This document shows, one piece after another, positions 20,181 to 25,942 of a stretch of DNA of 25,942 nt. The notes under the pieces are model-generated. The model had not been told where the DNA came from, made no database searches, and saw only the letters and a list, made by a program, of their open reading frames with translations. Numbering within the stretch: position 1 is the stretch's first letter; each line of letters starts with the position of its first letter. The translations under genes were made by a program, and so were the position numbers. This DNA is from Acanthaster planci (lineage: Eukaryota > Echinodermata > Asteroidea > Valvatida > Acanthasteridae), in assembly GCF_001949145.1 (NCBI RefSeq), contig NW_019091550.1, positions 376,126-402,067 of the forward strand. The letters run 5' to 3'.

Positions 20181-20435
20181 GCTCTCACAGTCGCCATCTT
20201 TAAAATATGGTCGTTGAACATTATGTCACTTGACCCCTCATCGTCTCGACGGCTGTTCCATGTCAAGAATCTAAACTGCTGCCAAAGTTTTGGAAGAGCC
20301 CCTTGGCACATGTAGTATCTTATCGCTCAGTCCATGTATTAGATATATCTTGACTTGGAACAGCCATCGAGAAGATGAGGGGTCAAGTGACGTAATGTTC
20401 CACGATCTTATTTTAAAGATGGTGACTCTGAGAGC
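20181..20435. repeat. Foldback repeat, ~93-bp arms and ~66-bp loop
   Basis: The left arm (20181-20273) and right arm (20340-20435) are inverted copies at roughly 85% identity. They share GCTCTCA(C/G)AGTC, CCATCTTTAAAATA, CACTTGACCCCTCATC and GGCTGTTCCA. Because the arms are inverted, both strands carry a similar open stretch (SLDPSSSR…). No target duplication could be fixed, so whether it is a transposon or an inverted duplication is open. Confidence 0.82.
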
Positions 20436-21860
20436 TAGATCGACAGGTACTCCCACAGATCTGAAAGAAATTCTTAAGAGATTAAATGTGGGTGCTAACT
20501 AGGCAGGCTCTTGTACAGGCTACTATTTAACCACACAAAGGAGTCTGTGTAATGTATAAGTCAGGCCAAAATTCGTCCAGAGTCGGAAAATGGCAACAAA
20601 AAGGCAACATTTTCTCCTCCAAACGAGGAAAGGGCTTTTTTTGCAATTAGCAACCTAGAGGATAGTTTACCCTGTCGTGTAAGTAGTGAACATACCAGTC
20701 CAATTTCATTTCATAAAATCAAACGGATGTTTAGTTATGCCCCCGATATCTCAGATAAATTTTTCAGAAGAATCAGGACAGTGCCCAGTATACAATGGAG
20801 GAGTATATGTCGGGCCCTGTTCACGGGTCTACCCCTGAACATGCTGAAAACTATTTTGAGAACACAAAGTCACTACTCCGTCATACTCTGTGTGACTTTG
20901 AGCCAACAGGGTTTAGGCCTACATGGTGTTGTAACGCTATGGGGTTTTGGAATCAGATTTTTGTGGTGAAATGATTCATCGGTGTAAGAAAGCTGTTAAA
21001 TCAAATTTCCCCCTGTCAGCAAACCTGATTAATATATACCTCTTAAAAAGTGGGATAACAAGGTTTCAGAGCATGAAACGGAGTATTTTTGAAACAAAAT
21101 GAGATTTGTGCTTACCAGTTTCTTGCTTCCACTTGTTGACTTTCGCTCCGTTCATGCCGTTCGAGTTTATCAGACAGCGCATGTGTCGAGCTCACTAAAG
21201 ACCATGCTTGCTCCGTATCTTGGTTCAACCCAGGGAATAAGATTAAGATATAATCACAAAATTTGAATCTCAATTCATTTTCACAAAGTATTCCCCTACG
21301 TACTGTTGTGACTGTGGTTTATTTTTACCCCTTGACGGCCTGATTTCATTTATGCTTGCTGATCAGTTAAGAACTTTAGAACAGTCCTCAGTCCTCCAAC
21401 AGGTGAAGGATTGAGGAGTGTCAGGGTTAGTGGCCGGGGTCCGGCATGCAAAATTATGGTTGACGTAACTTGAAATGATTAAAATGAAATTTCCATAAAC
21501 TTTTATCTTTCATAACTCCTTTGGATATGACTTTGAAATAAAAATACAAACAGAAGTTACCCAGCTCAAATTGTTTAAGGCCCACTAATGATCCCTGCAA
21601 ATTTTGCAAGGTGTTTATCCCTTTGGACATTGATTGCTTGTTTTCTTTTGATGTTGATAGATGTCTTTAAATATTTTTTAAATTGAGTCTTTGCATTTCA
21701 AGTTTATTTCATAAATAATTGTGATTAACATGGCATTATTTGTGTGGGCCCGGCCAGCACCAAGCACCCGGCAGCATTAATTGCAGTGTGCACGGAAAGA
21801 CGGTTCAGTCCCTGCTTGAGGTCTACCTGTACCCCACAATTTATTATTTACATATTTTAA
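20436..21860. other. No gene recognised
   Basis: Unique AT-rich sequence, presumably PP1 intron 1. A small inverted repeat ACAAAGTCAC/GTGACTTTGA lies near 20863-20899. No PP1 exon 2 was detected. Confidence 0.5.
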
Positions 21861-21862
21861 TA

Positions 21863-21928
21863 GCAGGGACCGAGTTGACCGGGACCGAGTTGACTGGAGA
21901 CCGAGTTGGCTTTGGACTGAGTTGACTC
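21863..21928. repeat. 15-16 bp minisatellite, 4 units (GGGACCGAGTTGAC)
   Basis: Four consecutive units carry the core GACCGAGTTGAC, the last diverged to GGACTGAGTTGAC. Spacing is 15-16 bp. Immediately downstream (21960-21990) is a second short duplication, GTGGTTGGTAC twice. Confidence 0.85.
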
Positions 21929-22031
21929 AAATTCAAATAAAATCACAGATAGTCTGACTGCGTGGTTGGTACAGATGTGTGGTTGGTACGGTAGATGGAA
22001 AAGGATGCGTAGAATGACATTCGTCATACAT

Positions 22032-22081
22032 ATTATGCTCAGAAAGTGTACAGTACAAATTTTATGCATACTGAGCATAAT
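22032..22081. repeat. Perfect 11-bp inverted repeat
   Basis: ATTATGCTCAG at 22032-22042 and CTGAGCATAAT at 22071-22081, within looser outer complementarity (CATACAT/GTACATATG). It may form a hairpin; no function is assignable. Confidence 0.7.
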
Positions 22082-22215
22082 GTACATATGATGCACAGCG
22101 TTCCAAACAACTAATGAATGGGTCACAGAGTGGCAACAGTAAACAATTACCTTGCTGTAAAAAAATGACACCACCTGGAAAGATAAAGCCGCAAAAGTTC
22201 AGCAATGCGCTTTAA

Positions 22216-22521
22216 CCCTAACAGTACTGGGCATTGTTTGGCTTAGAGTACTCAGTACTACAAAATACTACGTAACACTCTGAGCCTGAAGGACCTAGCG
22301 CTACAAATTACTATTTCTGGCTAGGTTTATTCCATTGTTACTCGTACAGAGAACAATGAAACCATGCATTCATAGTGCCACAGCACTGTATGGTACATTG
22401 TCTTCTCTATTGTATTTTATGGCTTCAGAGAATAATAATGTCATGTCCTCTTACAAGCGACAGGGCTGAGTACTGCATTTTTCAACTAAGTAGTACTTTG
22501 GAGCATTTGGGACTGTTAGGG
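22216..22521. mobile_element. 306-bp piggyBac-type MITE flanked by TTAA
   Basis: The element is flanked by TTAA at 22212-22215 and 22522-22525. Its ends are CCCTAACAGT on the left and its exact inverse ACTGTTAGGG on the right. Both subterminal regions are rich in AGTACT words (GAGTACTCAGTACTAC left, GAGTACTGC…AGTAGTACTT right). TTAA duplication plus a CCC start is diagnostic of piggyBac-mobilised DNA. It contains no coding sequence and would depend on a transposase elsewhere; the piggyBac copy at 23.7-25.9 kb is dead. It abuts family A copy 3 on its right side. Confidence 0.87.
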
Positions 22522-22525
22522 TTAA

Positions 22526-22735
22526 GGGAACCTAGCTAAAAGGAATATAGCTGTTAGATGATAAGTACATGGAGGATAAATCCAGAAATTTTATTGAAGA
22601 TTTACATGTACATGTACATCAATAAAGTGATCGGGTTTGTCCTTGGGTAATGATCTAAAATTAGCTTTAAAATGACATTGTACTTGATTAGGAAGAGACA
22701 TGCACAGTCTAGTGACGTTGCCAGATTGTATGGTG
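22526..22735 (+). repeat. Dispersed repeat family A, copy 3
   Basis: Matches copy 2 (7660-7851 then 8821 onward). Shared blocks are AGCT(A/G)AAAGGAATAT(A/T)GCTGTTA, GATCGGGTT, ATGATCTAAAA, GCACAGTCTAG and TTGC(C/T)AGATTG. It contains a short extra ACATGTACATGTACAT run in the middle. It lacks the family B insertion and so records the pre-insertion site. Its left side is cut at the TTAA element, so the first part of the family is missing. Confidence 0.75.
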
Positions 22736-22759
22736 CTCCAAAGCAGACAGACAAACGTG

Positions 22760-22855
22760 TGAGTTTGAATGTCGTGTTTCTGAATTGCAAATGTTGTGTG
22801 TGTGTGAGTTCGAACTTCTTGCTTGTGAAGTTGAACATCATGTTTGTGAGTGGTC
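22760..22855. repeat. Degenerate 22-24 bp tandem repeat, 4 units
   Basis: Four successive units follow the pattern GTTNGAANNTCNTGNTTGTGA, for instance GTTTGAATGTCGTGTTTCTGA and GTTGAACATCATGTTTGTGAG. One unit has a TGTGTGTG expansion. Confidence 0.7.
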
Positions 22856-23205
22856 AGGGCCAATTTCATGTATCCTTAACATAATTTTTTCCCCTTGATA
22901 AAAACAGGATTAGCAACCAAAATGTTCATGTGTTGGATACTGCTTGTGACTGGTGTTCAGCTGATGTTCACTTATCATAAAAATGATATGGATTTATGGC
23001 TGGTAACCTGTTTTTCCTGAGCAAGACAATATTGTGCTAAGCAAATTTTTGTGCTTTATTTTTTGGGAGTGAGATTTGGCTACGCAAAAGCTCTGCATTG
23101 CAGTCACATGGTTTGTCCACTGTGCGTGAGCATGCTGTGGTTTGTGGCTCTAATTGGGCAGCCATCGCATGGACGAGTACAAGCAGTTGGGCCGGACCAT
23201 TAGGC

Positions 23206-23330
23206 CAGACTTAACTTCTGTACGTGTGCCGTGTGCGGCATACACAAAGATCTCCAATGTATTGCTGCAGCCACTGCAAAGAGCCATCAGTTGGCCTGCC
23301 GGCGCACTGTCTACAATGGGCCCACAGTTA
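23206..23330 (+). pseudogene. Possible Cys-rich tail of a second piggyBac-like transposase
   Basis: One frame reads C-R-V-R-H…MYCCSHCKEP…GLPAHCLQWAH. Its spacing of Cys and His resembles the C-terminal zinc-binding domain of piggyBac-family transposases (CxxC … YxCxxC … C…H); one expected Cys is Arg here, a single-base change (CGT for TGT). No catalytic domain precedes it and the frame is short. Chance resemblance is a real alternative. Confidence 0.3.
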
Positions 23331-23567
23331 CAATTGGGTCAATTCCTGCAAGTTGGATTTTGTGGTCACAATGTCGTTTACGTGTCTCGATCGATCATCA
23401 TTGTAGCGCGCTTGCAAGTGTTCCTGTGCGAAAAGACGAAGTGTGCATGTCAGAAATGATTCATAACAAGACCCGCGTTCTGTTTACACTTTCTGGAAGT
23501 ATTTTGGCGGCAGTTTCTTTCGGATCTGCTACATAAAAACTTTGAGGTAAACGAATCCAGCTACGTG

Positions 23568-23688
23568 AGCAGTTCGAGTTATGGATATGTTTTGTACATA
23601 AAAGCCTATTCTTTTGGCGGGAATTAATTGTTCTTCGAGTTAAGCGGAGTTTCGAGTTACCCGACTTTGAGTTATCGAGATTTTACTG
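23568..23688 (-). mobile_element. pogo/Tigger-type transposon terminus (one end)
   Basis: Read on the minus strand from 23688, the sequence begins CAGTAAAATCTCGATAACTC and continues with four TAACTC(G/A)AA words spaced roughly 15-50 bp apart. CAGT termini followed by repeated TAACTCGAA are typical of pogo/Tigger elements (family knowledge). TA, the expected target duplication, follows at 23689-23690. The partner end and a pogo transposase were not found, so the element is truncated or its other end is diverged. Confidence 0.68.
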
Positions 23689-24077
23689 TAGTTCAGATGT
23701 GATGAGTGATGCAGATCAGCAACAGCCACCTCAGAAAAGGCCTAGACATGCAGCTGTACATGGCAGGGCTTGTGGTGCTGGATGGAATCAAAATGCTGAA
23801 GATTTGCACTGGCAGAAAAAGGATAATGTGCCAAATAATATCCCTTTTTTGGGAAATCCTGGTTGTAAACTTCGACAACAGTACATCACCTTTGTATGTT
23901 TTATCCAAGTTTATAACCCCTGATCTGATAATGAATGAATATCGCTTAGGAAACAAACTAATATGCCCAGGCCCCTCATCCCCAAATGCTTCCCCCAAAA
24001 CACATAATTTGCTATGGACACCAGTGACACGAAATGAAATTCAAGCTTTTCTGGCATTGACAATTTTGAATAGTATG

Positions 24078-24923
24078 CTGGGCTCAAAATTAACGGGTGC
24101 AGGTAGCTAAAATGACCCATTTGTCTCAGAAGTGCACCCATAAATCATAATGATGGGTGCAGGTTCTTATGCCCTTTTGATTCCATGTACCTAAACATTT
24201 TTACCGTTTGTTTCTACTTTTGTAATTAAAAATACCTGAACTTTTTGACTTTACTTCAGATCAGCCTTGTCACAAAACCATAACATGGTACAATTTTGTT
24301 TACGATGTCACCAAGTGCACGCCGCAGTCTCGCATGCGATGCATGCACACACATGAACGTGCACACGCACATACCCGCGGCCATTGTCACGATTGTATGG
24401 AAACTGGCCCCTCGTGCTTAGACTTCAGTTTCGCTGGTTCCAGTCATAGCTTGAACATGTGGTTTTGAACCATGTTCCAAAATAGCTGGAACCAGCGAAA
24501 CCAAAGTCTCAGCCTAATCCACTCATTTAAAAAATGCTCTATTGTTGCAGTTAGTTCCCTTTTACGTCTTTGTGCATATGCATGTTATAAAGGCCCAGTG
24601 CCCGACTTTTGCAAAGTGTCGCTAAACACATGTTTGAGGTTCCGGTTGGTCGCATACTCACTACTAGTTGTATGTTGCACGCAACCCGCAAAAATAACAA
24701 CTCAATCAAGGCTTTGATATCTGCCAAAATCTAAGCCATAAGTTATCAGTGTCATTAATTTAAACTAAAGCAACAGCAAGGACCAGGTTCTTTGCTTTTT
24801 TCTGGAAAAGACACTATGTCTTTAATTTTGTATGGCAGCTACTTGCTCCCGTAAAGTGACAAATTTAGCTGTCTAGGGAGCAAGTACTTGCTCCTGTGAT
24901 GATTAGCCCAATTTTGAGTCCTG
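24078..24923. mobile_element. hAT-like non-autonomous element inside the piggyBac gene
   Basis: The ends are CTGGGCTCAAAATT (24078-24091) and AATTTTGAGTCCTG (24910-24923), inverted repeats matching at 12 of 14. They resemble the CAGGGCTCNAAATTAAC ends of hAT elements, and the hAT-like GGGTGCA/TGCACCC words follow inside the left end. Near the right end there is a second hairpin, CTACTTGCTCCC with GGGAGCAAGTA. GTATG flanks both sides (24073-24077 and 24924-24928); a full 8-bp duplication is not preserved. The piggyBac protein reads across the gap (ILNSM then KSEIDMYWS), which places the insertion precisely. No hAT transposase is present. Confidence 0.82.
24420..24509. repeat. Palindrome of 24-bp arms nested in the hAT-like element
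   Basis: The arms AGACTTCAGTTTCGCTGGTT… (24420-24443) and its inverse (24486-24509) match at 22 of 24. The 42-bp loop itself contains GAACATG/CATGTTC, so the whole 90 bp can fold into one long hairpin. It may be a third-level insertion or an original feature of the host element. Confidence 0.8.
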
Positions 24924-25942
24924 GTATGCAAGTCTGAAATAGACATGTACTGGTCAAGAGACCGAAAATTAGACACCCTGATATTTCCTGAGATGATGCC
25001 AAGAGACCGTTATAGAGACATTTTAGGCAACCTACATTTCAACAGAAATGAAAATGATGATCAGACTGACAGATTGTACAAACTCAGACCAGTGATAAAT
25101 ACACTAAATGAGACCTTTCAGGCTGGTTTCATTCCAACTCAGGATATTTCAATTGACGAGTCACTGATGCAATTAATTTCATGGCAGGATTGGATTCAAG
25201 CAGTACAACCCAACAAAGCGTGTCCGCTTCGGAATTAAATTTTAAAAACTCAAGTCACAGTGTGTGGAACCGTGTCCGTGAATAGAATTAGAATGAACAT
25301 GCCAGCTGATCTAGGAAAGGTGCACCTGAAGAAGGATAAAATTGCTTATTGGTCTGCAGATGGAATGCTGTGCCTTGTTTGGAAAGACAAAAAGGACGTA
25401 AAAATGCTAACAACCATCTATAATGCTGAAATGGTAGATATTGGAAAAGTAAATAGGAAAACCAAACAACCAATTATCAAGCCCAAGTGTGTGGTAAATC
25501 ACAATAAAGGAATGGGAGGTACAGACATCTCTAATCAGTTAGCTTCAATATGCAAGCCAGCTAGAAAGCATGTCAAATGGTATAATTAAGAACGTGTTCT
25601 ACTATCTTCTGGACTTGGCTATCATCAACAGCTATCTTTTGCACAGGCACCTTGAGGGAAAGATGTCTATCCTTCAATTCAAACAGTTACTTGTTCAGGA
25701 AATTTTCGATACAGTCACACTACCAGAGTACAGATCACATGGACGCCCAAGGTCACTTCCTGGTGCAATTTGATTCCAAGAACGCCACTTCCTTGAGCCA
25801 ATTCCACCTACATGTACTGAGAAAAAAACCAATCCAACCAAGTGGTGTGATGTTTGCAAGAAACATGGAATTCCGCCTGAATCATGATACCAGTGCGACA
25901 CCTTCGGCAATGCTTTGTGTGTCCATCCATGCTTAACCCTAA

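Larger units (their letters stand above)
23699..25932 (+). pseudogene. piggyBac-family transposase, dead, interrupted by an insertion
   Basis: Pieces in order: an N-terminus from 23699 (SDADQQQPPQKRPRH… PFLGNPG); a frameshift near 23870; SPLYVLSKFITPDLI to LWTPVTRNEIQAFLALTILNSM (to 24077); an 846-bp insertion; KSEIDMYWSRDRKL, DRYRDILGNLHFN, DRLYKLRPV and SIDESLM (first catalytic Asp, codon 25155-25157); a shift before NPTKRVRFGIKF; a stop. A deletion then joins this to CGTVSVNR, removing the segment that should carry the second catalytic Asp. Next come YWSADGMLCLVWKDKKDV, KVNRKTKQPIIKPKCVV and GGTDISNQ (third Asp, 25524-25526); a shift near 25580; FYYLLDLAIINSY; and a Cys-rich tail (WCDVCKKHG…) with a stop and one Cys changed to Phe. 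It cannot encode an active cut-and-paste enzyme. Confidence 0.92.

Noticed and set aside
25933-25942. TTAACCCTAA at the window end as telomere-like repeat
   Set aside because: Only one and a half TTAGGG-type units are visible and the sequence stops there. It equally fits the piggyBac MITE end seen at 22212, so no telomeric claim is made.

Overview
This is animal nuclear DNA, most likely from an invertebrate deuterostome (echinoderm or hemichordate type, possibly amphioxus). Genes are split by long introns, no operons or bacterial genes are visible, and the filler is dense in old transposable elements. TAGGCCTA-like and TACATGTA-like words recur, which I associate with such genomes; this lineage guess is an inference. 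The window shows pieces of only two recognisable conserved cellular genes, both as 5' exons running outward in opposite directions.

UNC119 (minus strand): coding exon 1 (10333-10522) and exon 2 (1486-1599) are separated by an 8.7 kb intron. The remaining exons lie beyond position 1. PP1 catalytic subunit (plus strand): coding exon 1 (19468-19522) ends in a clear splice donor; later exons were not found and presumably lie beyond the right edge. One more possible first exon of unknown function lies on the minus strand at 17823-18073.

The rest is mostly transposon remains. UNC119 intron 1 holds a repeat family ('family A'), a foldback element ('family B') inserted into one family A copy, and a TTAA-flanked piggyBac-type element inserted in turn into the foldback element. 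Related copies that can serve as empty sites for both insertions are in the same window. The intron also carries a 38-bp minisatellite. From 11.5 to 13.3 kb lies a broken non-LTR retrotransposon (endonuclease plus a fragment of reverse transcriptase, minus strand). From 13340 to 14532 is a TA-flanked inverted-repeat element whose ends carry GC-rich degenerate arrays in opposite orientation. From 18.1 to 19.2 kb is a large imperfect palindrome surrounded by five copies of a ~35-bp motif. PP1 intron 1 (or downstream DNA) holds a ~95-bp-arm foldback, two minisatellites, a 306-bp TTAA element and a third family A copy.

The right end (23.7-25.9 kb) is a dead piggyBac transposase with frameshifts, an internal deletion removing the second catalytic Asp, and an 846-bp hAT-like element inserted in its reading frame. 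A pogo/Tigger-type terminus lies just before it. I did not find evidence of a new enzymatic or defence system; the most interesting content is the nested-insertion record and the unexplained palindromic motif cluster.
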